Source of the DNA: Prevotella sp. tc2-28 | GTDB taxonomy: Bacteria; Bacteroidota; Bacteroidia; Bacteroidales; Bacteroidaceae | NCBI RefSeq assembly: GCF_900107705.1 | Contig: NZ_FNRE01000010.1 | Span: 1-64,000, forward strand | DNA length: 64,000 nucleotides | Direction of reading: 5' to 3' | In this document: piece after piece, positions 7,217 through 18,159 of the stretch | Position numbering within the stretch: the stretch's first letter is position 1 | How the letters are laid out: every line of letters starts with the position of its first letter | Program-made: the position numbers and the translations under genes | The notes under the pieces: model-generated | Seen by the model: the letters and a program-made list of their open reading frames with translations, nothing else | What the model was told of the DNA's origin: nothing | Databases searched by the model: none

Positions 7217-8218
7217 ATGGGGCAAAGAATTAATTTTATAGACTATGCTAAGGCTATAGGAATATTCTTGGTAGTCCTTGCACATACTCCATTAAAAAGC
7301 GAAATAACGGATTGGATATATGTCTTTCATATGCCATTGTTCTTTTTCCTTTCTGGATACCTATTTGATATCAAGCGTTATCCTACATTTAATGGTTTTA
7401 TGGTCCGACGCTTCCATCAACTGGTCATTCCATATTTTCTCATCAACCTGTTTACTTATTTTCTTTGGTTATTCGTTTTCCGTCATTATGGTGCAGACAG
7501 TGAAATAGCTATAACGTGGTATCAGCCAATGATAGGTTTTCTGCTAGGTAATGGAAATGAAATGATACATAATGTGCCTCTTTGGTTCCTGTTGTGTTTG
7601 TTTATCGTAGAGATTGTTTTCTATCTTATTATACAACATTCAAGTGTAGGTAAAATAGGCTATATACTTGGCTTCTTAGCACTTGTAGGATATCTGAACT
7701 ATCATTATAATCCTATCTTGCTGCCTTTTTCACTTGGTACAGCTGTTGTAGGTATTGTATTTTATGGAGTAGGTTATCTTTGTAACCAATATCAATTATT
7801 AAAGAATCATTTTTTAGGGTTTATCATTTCATTTGTGATAACCATTCTGGTAGCCAGTTATAATGGGCGAATATATATGCACATCAATTACTACAACCAT
7901 TATCTTTTGTTTTTTGTGGGTGCCTTGTCTGGTATATATATGATGATGTGTCTATGTGTTTACCTGACAAAAATGGTAAAATCTACTTTTATCAATTATA
8001 TTGGTAGGAATACATTGCTTATTTGTGGTTTCCATTTAATGGTATTTTCTCTGATAAAAGGTATTTTACTTTTTGTGTTTCATTTCAACTTACAATCGTT
8101 AGAACAGGCCATCATTGGCAATGTGCTTTTTGCCGTTGTTGCAATATTACTTTGCTGTCTGCTCATTTCTACCTATCATAAAGGGAAGGTATTGATAGAT
8201 CATGTGAGAAACAAATAG
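7217..8218 (+). CDS. Acyltransferase 3 family membrane protein
   Basis: The protein is 333 aa with about ten predicted membrane helices. The N-terminus INFIDYAKAIGIFLVVLAHTP carries the conserved His of acyltransferase-3 (O-acetyltransferase) proteins, and FHMPLFFFLSGYLF is the family's second motif. These enzymes acetylate or succinylate sugars of surface polysaccharides or glycolipids. It follows the EptA-like gene by 3 bp, so they form a surface-modification pair. Its last 72 bp overlap tail-to-tail with another acyltransferase on the opposite strand. Confidence 0.85.
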   Translation: MGQRINFIDYAKAIGIFLVVLAHTPLKSEITDWIYVFHMPLFFFLSGYLFDIKRYPTFNGFMVRRFHQLVIPYFLINLFTYFLWLFVFRHYGADSEIAITWYQPMIGFLLGNGNEMIHNVPLWFLLCLFIVEIVFYLIIQHSSVGKIGYILGFLALVGYLNYHYNPILLPFSLGTAVVGIVFYGVGYLCNQYQLLKNHFLGFIISFVITILVASYNGRIYMHINYYNHYLLFFVGALSGIYMMMCLCVYLTKMVKSTFINYIGRNTLLICGFHLMVFSLIKGILLFVFHFNLQSLEQAIIGNVLFAVVAILLCCLLISTYHKGKVLIDHVRNK

Positions 8219-9154
8219 TACTATCAGGTAGTTAATGAAAAACAGAATAATAACTCTAAAGTATTGTTCATCATATGAAAAACCTACCTGATTCATGATT
8301 CTGCTGGTAATGACTGAAACACCACCATTAAGGAAATAGATGATGATAGATAATTTGCCAGTATATTCTAACAATTTGTTCTTAGCAATCAGTTTGCTTA
8401 TAGCGATAATAAGTGATATACCAACTATGGTATCCATAAAATAGAACGTCAGATTACTGATTTCTAAGGGATAAATATTCAACACTATATTTTCCTTTTC
8501 AACTATAACCTTCAGTATGACAATCAATACAGCTGTTGATAGTAATACATAAGTCCAGTTGAGATGACGAAAATACTGTTCGTATTGATGAAAGACAAAA
8601 CCTAAAAAGAGCAAACAAAAAACAGCTAAGGACTGCTGAAAACACCAAGGGTTATGAATTGTAGTCTTGCTTAAAATTAATGCAACAGCGAGTCCCAGAA
8701 TGCTTGTCAGCGCCAACATCAATACCTTGTTCTTGCTCCATCGTAGAATAGTGATGAATAAAAGCTCTGACAGAATGAGTGTAGTGATAAACCAAGAGGC
8801 TTTTCCGGCGATGATATTCATGAGTGCTTCTTGGATATCCAGACTATGGGCATAGCATTTCGGAAGAATCAGGATAAGGGTAAATACGAAGTATGGGATA
8901 AGGAGCGTTTTAATGATGCGTTTTGTTTTATGGCTTATATAATCTTCATCATATTCTATACCTTCTTTATACAATAGATAGCCCGACAAGAAAAAAAATG
9001 TCTTCAGGAAATTGGAACACCAGTTGTATTGGAAAACATGATAAGTATCGATATAATATGATTCTGTGTGATAAAGTACAAGGGCTATCATACAGAAACC
9101 TCGTGCTACATCTATCCAGTGTATTCTCTCTATCTGATAACAGCTATTTTGCAT
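8147..9154 (-). CDS. Acyltransferase 3 family membrane protein (second, convergent)
   Basis: The protein is 335 aa and polytopic. RIHWIDVARGFCMIALVLYHTE contains the catalytic His motif and KTFFFLSGYLLYKEG the second motif. Its start overlaps the 3' end of porZ by 25 bp, so it is the last gene of the leftward leuS-yitT/rdgB-porZ transcription unit. Its 3' end overlaps the convergent acyltransferase by 72 bp, with both reading frames intact. Placement behind porZ is suggestive, since T9SS cargo is anchored to a special LPS, but a role in that glycan is only inference. Confidence 0.82.
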   Translation of the reverse strand: MQNSCYQIERIHWIDVARGFCMIALVLYHTESYYIDTYHVFQYNWCSNFLKTFFFLSGYLLYKEGIEYDEDYISHKTKRIIKTLLIPYFVFTLILILPKCYAHSLDIQEALMNIIAGKASWFITTLILSELLFITILRWSKNKVLMLALTSILGLAVALILSKTTIHNPWCFQQSLAVFCLLFLGFVFHQYEQYFRHLNWTYVLLSTAVLIVILKVIVEKENIVLNIYPLEISNLTFYFMDTIVGISLIIAISKLIAKNKLLEYTGKLSIIIYFLNGGVSVITSRIMNQVGFSYDEQYFRVIILFFINYLIVLFVSHMIYQYLPFMIGRNEQTAK

Positions 9155-11019
9155 ACTGTACCTTTTTCACCATTATTGGTAGCAGTGACAACCATATATA
9201 CACCACTGTTTACTCTCCTACCCTTTTTGTCGCATCCGTCCCATACAAAGGTTCCTCCATTGCTACGACCTTCGTTGATAACGACACCATTTGAAGAAAG
9301 TATCTTGACATCAGCGTCAAAGGAAAGTCCAGTGACAGTGATAGGACCAGTATAGCTTGGTTCTACGGGATTAGGATAAGCCCATACATTATCCTTAGTC
9401 ATTTCAGTATTCGGCTTTGTGGCGTCGCTGAAGTAGGAACAAAGTCCATTATCTGTACCAAAGAATACTTCACCTGTGGTTGGATTGATGGCTATTGACT
9501 TCACAACATTTGAAAGCAGTTTACTGTTTTCGCTGGTGAAATGATGAATTTCTTTCATATTATCTGAACTGATCAGATAGACACCATTACCATTCGTACC
9601 AAACCATTTTCTGTTACCTCCGTCTATTGCCAGACACATGATGTCAATGCCTGCCAGCAGATAGTCAGCATAGTCCGTACCATCATTACGAGGTACCTTT
9701 ACTTGTGTAAAGACTCCTCCGTTATTGTTTATCTCTTTACGTTCCAGCATGAATGGTCCACCACTCGAACCTACCCAAATATTATGTTCCGCGTCTTCTG
9801 CTACACATCGTACACCATCTTGCGCATTGATAGTTGTTCCGTCTTGATTCACCAAGTTCTCGTATGCTTTTATGGCATCGTTTTCTGACTGATAGCAGTA
9901 TAGTGCAGGTAGAGTCCAGTTATTGTTTACAAACCATATTAATCCTTGATGATCATACATCAGCTGGCTTAAATTAGGAAGTCCAATACCGTTGTATTTC
10001 AGTAGTTCAGGATGGTTAAAGCTAAGCCATTCTCCATTGTTTTTTAATTTTAGAATACAGTGTGTATGGCTTTCACTATTCATCACCAATAAGTTGCCTT
10101 GTGGGTCAAACAACAATCCAGTGACGAACTCGTATTCAGGATCGATAGTTGAAAAGACAGATTCAATAGGGCTGTTTTTATGGTTATAGAACTTTAAAAA
10201 CTTACCGTTCTTAAATTCATAGAGTCCATTTCTGCCTCCGGCAAAGATATGTTCTTTATCAGTTGGATCTTCCTCGATACATACTAAACCCAGGTATTCT
10301 ACTCCAGTAGTATTCTTGATGCTTTCATCTCCAAAGACTGTCCATTTGTCGTTCTCTAGTCTTTGTAAGGAAGCAGGCGTACCATTCAAATCACCATTAC
10401 AGGTATAAAGTCTGTTGTTGATAAACTTGAGTGTCCCCATAGAATTATATTTCGGACCTCCTGGTTTCAGCGTTTTTACTAAGTCGATGTATTTGTCGTA
10501 GTCGCTATTGTCTTCGTCAGGCAGAATTTGCGGATAGTTAGGTTGAGTGGGAGTATAGATGTCGGCAATCTCTGCCCGTTGTACGTTCATCTTGACAATG
10601 CCAAAACCACAAATAAGATAGGCATAGACACCGTCTATACGGATACTGCTGACCGTTTTGTCGCCTGTCATAATTTTGTTGTACAAGGCGCTGATGTTGG
10701 TGACATTGCCTTCAGTATCTATCAGGTCGATATTCGAGTTCTGGTAGACTATTATAAGGCGTTTTGCTTGCTGGCACCAACGTATCTGTGTGATATCGGT
10801 ATCATTGAGTCCGTTAGTCTTGTCGTAAGTGACAATGCTCTGGTCTTGTTTGTTGTATTGGTAGAGCGCATTGGAGGCTCTTACGAAGAGATAGTTGCCC
10901 GCTGCTTGTATCTGCTGTATGTCGTCATACGCCAGATAATTGCGCCAAGTACCTATTTGGGCAATACATAATGTATGCTGGATAATGCATAACAGCAGGG
11001 CAACAATCAGTTTCTTCAT
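9130..11019 (-). CDS. porZ: PorZ, type IX secretion system component (beta-propeller with C-terminal signal domain)
   Basis: The protein is 629 aa with signal peptide ([21 protein letters not shown]). The N-terminus [24 protein letters not shown] is the PorZ hallmark, followed by two beta-propeller domains with two-component-regulator-like repeats ([39 protein letters not shown]). The last ~90 residues are a sorting-signal-like Ig domain ([10 protein letters not shown] ... [15 protein letters not shown]). In Porphyromonas PorZ sits in the attachment complex and delivers anionic LPS to the sortase PorU; here it is expected at the outer membrane. It overlaps the preceding rdgB end by 4 bp (ATGA), indicating translational coupling. 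Confidence 0.82.
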   Translation of the reverse strand: MKKLIVALLLCIIQHTLCIAQIGTWRNYLAYDDIQQIQAAGNYLFVRASNALYQYNKQDQSIVTYDKTNGLNDTDITQIRWCQQAKRLIIVYQNSNIDLIDTEGNVTNISALYNKIMTGDKTVSSIRIDGVYAYLICGFGIVKMNVQRAEIADIYTPTQPNYPQILPDEDNSDYDKYIDLVKTLKPGGPKYNSMGTLKFINNRLYTCNGDLNGTPASLQRLENDKWTVFGDESIKNTTGVEYLGLVCIEEDPTDKEHIFAGGRNGLYEFKNGKFLKFYNHKNSPIESVFSTIDPEYEFVTGLLFDPQGNLLVMNSESHTHCILKLKNNGEWLSFNHPELLKYNGIGLPNLSQLMYDHQGLIWFVNNNWTLPALYCYQSENDAIKAYENLVNQDGTTINAQDGVRCVAEDAEHNIWVGSSGGPFMLERKEINNNGGVFTQVKVPRNDGTDYADYLLAGIDIMCLAIDGGNRKWFGTNGNGVYLISSDNMKEIHHFTSENSKLLSNVVKSIAINPTTGEVFFGTDNGLCSYFSDATKPNTEMTKDNVWAYPNPVEPSYTGPITVTGLSFDADVKILSSNGVVINEGRSNGGTFVWDGCDKKGRRVNSGVYMVVTATNNGEKGTVCKIAVIR

Positions 11020-11615
11020 ATCTTGACTTTTTTCAGGTAATTTGCCAATTTTTGAGTAGCTCGTGCACGATGACTGATTTGGTTCTTGATGTTTGTACCC
11101 ATTTCAGCGAAAGTCTGTGAATAGCCTTCTGGTTTGAAAATAGGATCGTAGCCGAAGCCCTCCCCTCCCCTACGCTCACGGATAATCTCACCGTTGACGA
11201 TGCCTTCGAAGGTGGTGATATTGCCGTCTATCATCAATGCGATGATGGTACGGAAACGTGCCTTACGATTGTCTTTTTGCTCTAATTCGCGTAACAGACG
11301 CGTCATATTTGCTCCAGAATCGTGCGACTGGGCGTGTTCCTCACCCATAGAGGCATAACGGGCACTATAGACGCCAGGAGCGCCTCCTAAGGCTTCTACT
11401 TCAAGTCCTGTGTCGTCAGCAAAACAGTTGATGTGGTACTTGTTGTAGATGTATTCAGCCTTCAGTCTGGCATTATCTTCCAGTGTCTGTCCTTTTTCCG
11501 GGATGTCGTCGTTGCATTTGATGTCATTCAACGAGAGCACTTCAAACGCGTTGCCCAATATCTTGCGGACCTCTGTGAGTTTGTTGAGGTTGTTGGTGGC
11601 AAAAACAATTTTCAT
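11016..11615 (-). CDS. rdgB: XTP/dITP diphosphatase (RdgB/Ham1), C-terminal half of the fused frame or internally initiated
   Basis: From the internal ATG at 11615 the product would be 199 aa, which is the normal free-standing RdgB length. Key motifs: [16 protein letters not shown] (substrate-binding SxNxxK-type), [34 protein letters not shown] (GFGYDPxF) and ISHRARA. It hydrolyses ITP, dITP and XTP to monophosphates, keeping deaminated purines out of DNA and RNA. A purine-rich AAGGAAG upstream of the ATG supports independent initiation, but the frame upstream is also open, so both forms are possible. Confidence 0.75.
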   Translation of the reverse strand: MKIVFATNNLNKLTEVRKILGNAFEVLSLNDIKCNDDIPEKGQTLEDNARLKAEYIYNKYHINCFADDTGLEVEALGGAPGVYSARYASMGEEHAQSHDSGANMTRLLRELEQKDNRKARFRTIIALMIDGNITTFEGIVNGEIIRERRGGEGFGYDPIFKPEGYSQTFAEMGTNIKNQISHRARATQKLANYLKKVKI

Positions 11616-12548
11616 TTTCTTATCTTCCTTAATCTTAACGTGCATCTCATCGAATCCCTCACCATAAACACCAATAACGCTTGACTGCGAGACAAAGGCA
11701 TTGGGGTCTATCATCTTGATGAGTCGGAACATGTTGATGCTCTCATTCTTCTTCGCCAGAATACAAAGTACCTTCATCTGGTGTCCGGTATACCATCCGT
11801 GTCCGTCGAGAATGGTGACGCCGTGATTCATCGTAGTACCAATAGCATTGGCTATCTCCTGCCATTTCTTGGAGAAAATCATGAACTGTACGGACTGTCT
11901 GCGGGCGTTCATCACATAGTCAAGTGTGTAGTTCTCCAATGCCATCACACAGAAGCCGAACATCACTTTATGGGCACGCTCCATATAGGTGCCAAACTGG
12001 GGGAAGAACATACAAGAGCCGATGATACAGAAGTCAGCAGCTATCAGCACATTGCCCAGTGTTACGTTAGGATGGAACTTATTGATGGAGGCAGCAATGA
12101 TGTCGGTGCCACCTGTCGAGCCATTATGGGTAAAGACGGTAGCCAAAGCAATACCTGTCATTACACAACCGATAATCATCGACATAAAGTCCTGTCCCTC
12201 ACCCATCAGTTTGAATGGTAGTCCATTTTCCTGTTTAGGCATGATTTCCTGGGCAAACATCAGCATGAAGTAGAGGGTGAAGATGGCAAAGATGGTCTTC
12301 ATCAAGAATCGGACACCCAGTATTTTCAGTGCTGCAATCAGTAACAGTCCGTTGATGATGATATACGTGTTTTCAAGATGGAAGCCTGTGGCATAGTAGA
12401 TGATAGCCGACAGACCCGTTACACCGCCTGCTACAATCTGGTAGGGCATAAGGAATACCGTAAAGGCTACGGTGTAAATGGCGAGGCCAAGGGCTATGAA
12501 CATATAGTCCTTGGCTTCATTCCATATCATTTTGTGTTGTATAGTCAT
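11016..12548 (-). CDS. YitT-family membrane protein fused in frame to XTP/dITP diphosphatase (RdgB)
   Basis: One uninterrupted 510-aa frame. Residues 1-~215 form five membrane helices of the YitT/DUF161 family ([39 protein letters not shown]). Residues ~220-310 are the DUF2179 cytoplasmic domain, ending in [20 protein letters not shown]. From residue 312 a complete RdgB/Ham1 pyrophosphatase follows. In related genomes I expect two adjacent genes; here no stop separates them. An AAGGAAG stretch lies 7 bp before the internal ATG, so a separate RdgB may also be translated. The gene starts 13 bp after leuS, in the same operon. YitT function is not established. Confidence 0.8.
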   Translation of the reverse strand: MTIQHKMIWNEAKDYMFIALGLAIYTVAFTVFLMPYQIVAGGVTGLSAIIYYATGFHLENTYIIINGLLLIAALKILGVRFLMKTIFAIFTLYFMLMFAQEIMPKQENGLPFKLMGEGQDFMSMIIGCVMTGIALATVFTHNGSTGGTDIIAASINKFHPNVTLGNVLIAADFCIIGSCMFFPQFGTYMERAHKVMFGFCVMALENYTLDYVMNARRQSVQFMIFSKKWQEIANAIGTTMNHGVTILDGHGWYTGHQMKVLCILAKKNESINMFRLIKMIDPNAFVSQSSVIGVYGEGFDEMHVKIKEDKKMKIVFATNNLNKLTEVRKILGNAFEVLSLNDIKCNDDIPEKGQTLEDNARLKAEYIYNKYHINCFADDTGLEVEALGGAPGVYSARYASMGEEHAQSHDSGANMTRLLRELEQKDNRKARFRTIIALMIDGNITTFEGIVNGEIIRERRGGEGFGYDPIFKPEGYSQTFAEMGTNIKNQISHRARATQKLANYLKKVKI

Positions 12549-12561
12549 CTTTTAGAGAAGG

Positions 12562-15411
12562 TTACTTTCCAAGTACGATATTAACCATACGCTTCGGTAC
12601 GATGATGACCTTCACAATAGGTTTACCATCGATGTACTTAGTGGCACGCTCGTCAGCCAGCACAGCATCTTGAATGGTCTGGTTGTCAGCATCAGCAGCA
12701 AACTCCATATCGAAGCGTGTCTTACCATTGAAGGCAACACCCAGCTTTACGGAGTTCTCCACCAGGTATTCCTCATTGTAGGTAGGCCACTTGGAGTCGC
12801 ATACACTACCCTGCTCTCCCAGTGCTTCCCACAACTCTTCTGCGATATGGGGTGCAAACGGAGCGATGAGCGTAACCAGAATACGAAGAATATCTCGGTT
12901 CTTGCACTTCTGCTGAGCCAGTTCGTTGACACATATCATGAAGGCAGAGATAGAGGTGTTATAGGAGAATACTTCAATATCCTGGGTAACCTTCTTGATG
13001 AGTTTATGAACACTCTTCAAGGCCTCCTTCGTAGGTTGGTTGTAGTCGATTAAAAGCTTGCCTTCAGGGTTCTCACGCGTGTTGCCATAGAACAGTGCCC
13101 AGAACTTCTTCAGGAAACGGTGGCATCCGTCGATACCGTTGGTGTCCCAGGGCTTCGACTGCTCTACAGGACCCAGGAACATTTCATAGAGACGGAGCGT
13201 ATCAGCACCATATTTTTCGACGATCATGTCAGGATTGACCACATTGAACATCGACTTAGACATTTTCTCGATAGCCCATCCGCACTTATACTGTCCGTTC
13301 TCCAGAATAAACTCGGCATTCTCATACTCCGGACGCCAAGCCTTGAAGGCCTCAATGTCGAGCACATCAGCACTGACAATGTTGACATCCACATGGATAG
13401 GTGTGGTGGTGTATTTGTCTTTCAGTCCGAAGCTGACGAACTTACCCTTGTCGGCTCCCTCGTCTTCAATACGATAAACGAAGTTGGAGCGACCTTGAAT
13501 CATACCCTGATTCACAAGTTTCTTGAAGGGCTCGTCCTCGCAAGAGTAACCTGAGTCGTAGAGGAACTTATTCCAGAAACGAGAGTAGATAAGGTGACCA
13601 GTAGCGTGCTCAGTACCTCCTACATAGAGATCTACATTGCGCCAGTATTCATCTGCATCACGGCTGACGAGAGCTTTCTCGTTTTTGGGGTCCATATAGC
13701 GCAGGTAGTAGGCTGAACTTCCAGCGAAACCAGGCATCGTGTTCAGCTCCAATGGGAACACTGTCTTATTGTCGATAAGCGACTTGTCGACCACCTTGTC
13801 AGTCTTTGTATCCCAGGCCCACTTCTTGGCACGTCCCAATGGGGGTTCACCAGTTTCCGTAGGCTTGTATTCGTCAATCTCAGGCAACTCTAATGGCAGA
13901 CATTCCTTTGGAATCATATAAGGCATGTCGTCTTTGTAATAGACAGGGAATGGCTCACCCCAGTAACGCTGACGGGAGAAGATGGCATCACGCAAACGAT
14001 AGTTCACCTTTACCCTACCCAATCCTTGCTCCGTCACGTATTTCTTCGTGGCAGCAATAGCTTCCTTGACGGTCAGTCCGTTGAGGCTGAACTTTTCAGA
14101 TGCTGAGTTGCAAACGATACCCTCTTTAGCGTCGTAGCTCTCCTCAGAAACATCTGCACCTTCAATCAATGGGATGATGGGCAAGTTGAAGTGCTTGGCA
14201 AAGGCATAGTCACGAGAGTCGTGAGCAGGTACAGCCATGATGGCACCTGTACCATAACCTGCCAATACATATTCTGCTATCCAGATGGGAATCTTCTCAT
14301 CAGTAAATGGATTGATGGCATAACTTCCTGAGAATACGCCCGTTACCTTGTGATCCATCTGACGGTCACGCTCCGTGCGCTTCTTCACATAGTCCAGATA
14401 TTTCTCTACTTCTTCCTTCTGGTCAGGAGTGGTCAACTCGGCTACAAGCTCGCTCTCAGGAGCCAATACCATGAAGGTGACACCGAACATCGTATCGGCA
14501 CGCGTAGTGAAGATAGTGAAGTGCTTGTCGCTGTCAGCCACTTTGAATTCCACCTCAGTACCCTCAGAACGACCAATCCAGTTGCGCTGAGTCTCCTTCA
14601 ACGAATCTGTCCAGTCAATTTCCTCCAGTCCGTCGAGCAGACGCTGAGCATAGGCAGAAACACGCAGACACCACTGGCGCATCTTCTTCTGAACCACGGG
14701 ATAGCCGCCACGAACGCTGACGCCATCCACCACCTCGTCATTAGCGAGGACAGTACCCAGTTTCGGACACCAGTTCACCATCGTATCTGCCAGATAGGCA
14801 ATACGATAGTTCATCAGCACCTCCTGCTTCTTCTTCTCTGAGAAGCCTGCCCAGTCGGCAGCTGTGAAATGCAGTTCTTCAGTACCCAGGGCGTGACAGT
14901 CCTCAGTACCCATCAGCTCGAAGTGCTCAATCAGCTTGATAGTAGGCTGAGCTTTCTGTGACGAGAGCGAGAAGTAGCTCTTGAACATACGCTGGAAAGC
15001 CCATTGCGTCCATTTGTAATAGATGGGGTCGCAAGTGCGCACCTCACGTTCCCAGTCGAACGAGAAACCTATCTTGTCCAACTGCTGACGATAGCGGTTG
15101 ATATTCTCAAACGTCGTCTTCTCAGGGTGCTGACCAGTCTGGATAGCATACTGCTCGGCAGGCAGTCCGTAGGCATCATAACCCATGGGATTCAGCACGT
15201 TATAGCCTTGCTGACGCTTATAGCGGGCATAGATGTCGGAAGCAATGTATCCTAAGGGGTGACCAACGTGCAGACCAGCACCGCTGGGGTAGGGGAACAT
15301 GTTCAAAACGTAGAATTTCTTCTTCGTCTCGTCCTCCGTCACACGATAGGTCTTCATCTCCACCCATCGCTTCTGCCATTTCTGTTCAATGTCTCTAAAA
15401 TTGTATTCCAT
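12562..15411 (-). CDS. leuS: Leucyl-tRNA synthetase
   Basis: The protein is 949 aa. It is a class I synthetase that charges tRNA-Leu in the cytoplasm. The HIGH motif is at residues ~41-54 ([15 protein letters not shown]) and KMSKS near residue 714 ([10 protein letters not shown]). The CP1 editing domain is between them ([19 protein letters not shown]). The C-terminal anticodon-binding domain ends normally. It is the first gene of a leftward operon (leuS, yitT/rdgB, porZ, acyltransferase) with 13-bp or overlapping junctions. Its promoter lies in the 123-bp divergent spacer shared with mutS. Confidence 0.97.
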   Translation of the reverse strand: MEYNFRDIEQKWQKRWVEMKTYRVTEDETKKKFYVLNMFPYPSGAGLHVGHPLGYIASDIYARYKRQQGYNVLNPMGYDAYGLPAEQYAIQTGQHPEKTTFENINRYRQQLDKIGFSFDWEREVRTCDPIYYKWTQWAFQRMFKSYFSLSSQKAQPTIKLIEHFELMGTEDCHALGTEELHFTAADWAGFSEKKKQEVLMNYRIAYLADTMVNWCPKLGTVLANDEVVDGVSVRGGYPVVQKKMRQWCLRVSAYAQRLLDGLEEIDWTDSLKETQRNWIGRSEGTEVEFKVADSDKHFTIFTTRADTMFGVTFMVLAPESELVAELTTPDQKEEVEKYLDYVKKRTERDRQMDHKVTGVFSGSYAINPFTDEKIPIWIAEYVLAGYGTGAIMAVPAHDSRDYAFAKHFNLPIIPLIEGADVSEESYDAKEGIVCNSASEKFSLNGLTVKEAIAATKKYVTEQGLGRVKVNYRLRDAIFSRQRYWGEPFPVYYKDDMPYMIPKECLPLELPEIDEYKPTETGEPPLGRAKKWAWDTKTDKVVDKSLIDNKTVFPLELNTMPGFAGSSAYYLRYMDPKNEKALVSRDADEYWRNVDLYVGGTEHATGHLIYSRFWNKFLYDSGYSCEDEPFKKLVNQGMIQGRSNFVYRIEDEGADKGKFVSFGLKDKYTTTPIHVDVNIVSADVLDIEAFKAWRPEYENAEFILENGQYKCGWAIEKMSKSMFNVVNPDMIVEKYGADTLRLYEMFLGPVEQSKPWDTNGIDGCHRFLKKFWALFYGNTRENPEGKLLIDYNQPTKEALKSVHKLIKKVTQDIEVFSYNTSISAFMICVNELAQQKCKNRDILRILVTLIAPFAPHIAEELWEALGEQGSVCDSKWPTYNEEYLVENSVKLGVAFNGKTRFDMEFAADADNQTIQDAVLADERATKYIDGKPIVKVIIVPKRMVNIVLGK

Positions 15412-15446
15412 ATACTTTGTATTTTATTGTTTTCTAAATTATTTTG

Positions 15447-15478
15447 CAAAGATACGGAAAAATGCGAGAACTACCAAA
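15447..15478 (-). promoter_or_regulatory. leuS operon promoter
   Basis: Read leftward, -33 TTTG at 15478-15475 and -7 TATCTTTG at 15454-15447 are separated by 20 bp, a full consensus match for Bacteroidota sigma-ABfr promoters. Confidence 0.75.
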
Positions 15479-15483
15479 ATTAT

Positions 15484-15514
15484 TTTGTACTTCGCTTATT
15501 TTTTTGTATCTTTG
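15484..15514 (+). promoter_or_regulatory. mutS promoter
   Basis: -33 TTTG at 15484-15487, 19-bp spacer, -7 TATCTTTG at 15507-15514, 20 bp before the mutS ATG. It is divergent and adjacent to the leuS promoter, so the two may compete. Confidence 0.75.
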
Positions 15515-15534
15515 CAGTCAAAATTAAAAAGCAG

Positions 15535-18159
15535 ATGGCAAAGAAAGAAGGTAAGGAACTGACACCTATGATGAAACAGTTTTTCGACCTCAAGGCTAAA
15601 CACCCTGAGGCGTTACTTTTGTTTCGTTGTGGTGACTTCTATGAGACATATTGCGACGATGCCGTAGTGGCTTCTCAGATTCTGGGCATCACACTGACAC
15701 ATCGTAACAATGGGGCAGGGGCGAAGGGCGACGAGATGGCTGGATTCCCCCATCATGCGTTGGACACCTATCTTCCCAAACTCATCCGTGCTGGTAAGCG
15801 CGTTGCTATCTGCGACCAGCTGGAAGACCCAAAGCTGACGAAAAAACTGGTGAAGCGAGGCATTACGGAACTGGTGACTCCAGGTGTGGCGATGAGCGAC
15901 ACAGTACTGAACTATAAGGAGAACAACTTCCTGGCTTCCATCCATTTTGGGAAGTCAGCCTGTGGTGTGGCTTTCCTTGACATTTCGACAGGAGAGTTCC
16001 TGACAGGTGAGGGCACCTACGACTATGTGGAGAAGTTGATAGGTAACTTCCAACCTAAGGAGGTACTCTACGACCGTGAGTGTCGTCGCGACTTTGAGCG
16101 TTACTTCGGCACCCGTCTTTGCACGTTCGAGCTTGACGACTGGGTGTTCACAGAGCAGACTGCCCATCAGAAACTATACAAGCACTTCAATGTCAAATCG
16201 CTGAAAGGCTTTGGTGTGGACCATTTGAAGAATGGTGTGATAGCCGCTGGTGCCATCCTGCAATACCTGGAACAGACATTGCACACGCAGATAGCCCATA
16301 TCTCTTCCATTTCACGGATCGAGGAAGAGCGCTATGTGCGTCTGGATAAGTTTACCGTTCGCTCGCTGGAGCTCATCAGTACGATGCAGGAGGGGGGTAA
16401 GTCACTATTGGATATCATTGACCGTACCGTATCACCGATGGGTAGTCGTCTGCTACGCCGATGGTTGGTCTTTCCCCTGAAAGATGAACAGCCCATCAAC
16501 GAGCGACTGGATATCGTGGACTATTTCTTCCGTGAACCAGCTTTCCGTGAGTGTATTGACGAACACCTGCATCATATAGGCGACTTGGAGCGTATCGTCT
16601 CCAAGATAGCTGTAGGCCGTGTGTCACCTCGTGAGATGGTACAGCTGAAGGTTGCCCTGCAAGCCGTAGAGCCCATCAAGACAGCCTGTCTGAACGCAGA
16701 AAACGATAGTCTGAAACGGGTAGGGGAGCGCTTGTTTCTTTGTGAAGAGATTCGCGACCGCATCAATAGGGAGGTGCAGAATGATCCTCCCCAACTTGTA
16801 GCCAAGGGTGGTGTTATCCGCGATGGGGTAAATGCCGAACTTGACGACCTGCGCCATATCGCTTATAGTGGTAAGGACTATCTGTTGCAGATTCAGGAGC
16901 GTGAGGCTCAGGAAACGGGCATCTCCTCATTGAGGATAGGCTATAACAATGTGTTCGGCTACTATCTGGAAGTGCGCAACACCTACAAGGACAAAGTTCC
17001 TCAGGAGTGGGTTCGTAAGCAGACACTGGCTCAGGCAGAGCGCTATATCACCCAGGAACTGAAAGAGTACGAGGAAAAGATACTGGGTGCCGAGGATAAA
17101 ATCCTCTCGTTGGAGCAGCAACTGTTCAACGCATTAGTGATGGATGCCCAGAAATACATCCAGCAGATGCAACAGAACGCCAATCAGATAGCACATCTTG
17201 ACTGTCTGCTCTCTGCTGCCAAGACAGCTGAGGAGAAACACTATGTGCGTCCCATTATCGATTCGTCTAACATCATTGATATCAAGCAGGGACGCCACCC
17301 AGTCATTGAGACACAGCTACCTGTTGGCGAGCATTATGTGCCTAATGATATCCTGTTAGATCAGGAACGCCAGCAAATCATCATCATCACAGGTCCGAAT
17401 ATGGCAGGTAAATCGGCGCTGTTGCGTCAAACAGCACTTATCGTACTGTTGGCTCAGATTGGTTCGTTTGTGCCTGCAGAGAGTGCCAGAATCGGTCTGG
17501 TGGACAAGATCTTCACTCGTGTGGGAGCCAGTGACAGCATTTCCACGGGAGAATCAACCTTCATGGTGGAAATGACGGAGGCCTCCAACATTTTGAACAA
17601 TGTGACTCCTCGTTCACTTGTCCTCTTTGACGAGCTTGGACGAGGTACCTCTACCTATGACGGCATATCCATAGCGTGGGCTATTGTGGAATATCTGCAT
17701 GAGCATCCGAAGGCACAGGCTCGTACGCTCTTTGCCACTCACTATCATGAGTTGAACGAGATGGAGAAGAACTTCTCGCGTATCAAGAACTACAATGTCA
17801 GCGTCAAGGAGGTAGAGGGCAAGGTCATCTTCCTGCGTAAGTTGGAGAAGGGAGGTAGCGAGCACTCATTTGGTATCCATGTGGCAGAGATATCAGGTAT
17901 GCCCAAGAGTATTGTCAAGCGTGCCAACGTTATTCTGAAACAGTTGGAGAGCGAGAATGCGCAAGTGGGCAGTGTGGGCAAGCCGACAGCTGAGATAGCC
18001 CAGAGCCGTGAGGGTATGCAACTCTCGTTCTTCCAGTTGGATGACCCTGTACTTTGTCAGATACGTGATGAGATTCTTGGTCTTGACATCAATAACCTGA
18101 CGCCTATGGAGGCGCTGAACAAGTTGAATGATATCAAGAAAATAGTATCAGGCAGGTAG
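15535..18159 (+). CDS. mutS: DNA mismatch repair protein MutS
   Basis: The protein is 874 aa from ATG 15535. The frame is open further upstream but that part is antisense to leuS and precedes the promoter. The mismatch-sensing motif GDFYETY (Phe-x-Glu type) is near residue 35. Connector, lever and clamp domains follow. The ABC ATPase has Walker [14 protein letters not shown] (~620) and Walker [17 protein letters not shown] (~697), and the C-terminal part is normal. It recognises mispairs in newly made DNA and recruits MutL. Its last 12 bp overlap the convergent histidine kinase. Confidence 0.97.
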   Translation: MAKKEGKELTPMMKQFFDLKAKHPEALLLFRCGDFYETYCDDAVVASQILGITLTHRNNGAGAKGDEMAGFPHHALDTYLPKLIRAGKRVAICDQLEDPKLTKKLVKRGITELVTPGVAMSDTVLNYKENNFLASIHFGKSACGVAFLDISTGEFLTGEGTYDYVEKLIGNFQPKEVLYDRECRRDFERYFGTRLCTFELDDWVFTEQTAHQKLYKHFNVKSLKGFGVDHLKNGVIAAGAILQYLEQTLHTQIAHISSISRIEEERYVRLDKFTVRSLELISTMQEGGKSLLDIIDRTVSPMGSRLLRRWLVFPLKDEQPINERLDIVDYFFREPAFRECIDEHLHHIGDLERIVSKIAVGRVSPREMVQLKVALQAVEPIKTACLNAENDSLKRVGERLFLCEEIRDRINREVQNDPPQLVAKGGVIRDGVNAELDDLRHIAYSGKDYLLQIQEREAQETGISSLRIGYNNVFGYYLEVRNTYKDKVPQEWVRKQTLAQAERYITQELKEYEEKILGAEDKILSLEQQLFNALVMDAQKYIQQMQQNANQIAHLDCLLSAAKTAEEKHYVRPIIDSSNIIDIKQGRHPVIETQLPVGEHYVPNDILLDQERQQIIIITGPNMAGKSALLRQTALIVLLAQIGSFVPAESARIGLVDKIFTRVGASDSISTGESTFMVEMTEASNILNNVTPRSLVLFDELGRGTSTYDGISIAWAIVEYLHEHPKAQARTLFATHYHELNEMEKNFSRIKNYNVSVKEVEGKVIFLRKLEKGGSEHSFGIHVAEISGMPKSIVKRANVILKQLESENAQVGSVGKPTAEIAQSREGMQLSFFQLDDPVLCQIRDEILGLDINNLTPMEALNKLNDIKKIVSGR

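Noticed and set aside
15259..15534. Upstream extension of mutS
   Set aside because: It is antisense to leuS and precedes the mapped promoter boxes; MutS homology begins at 15535.
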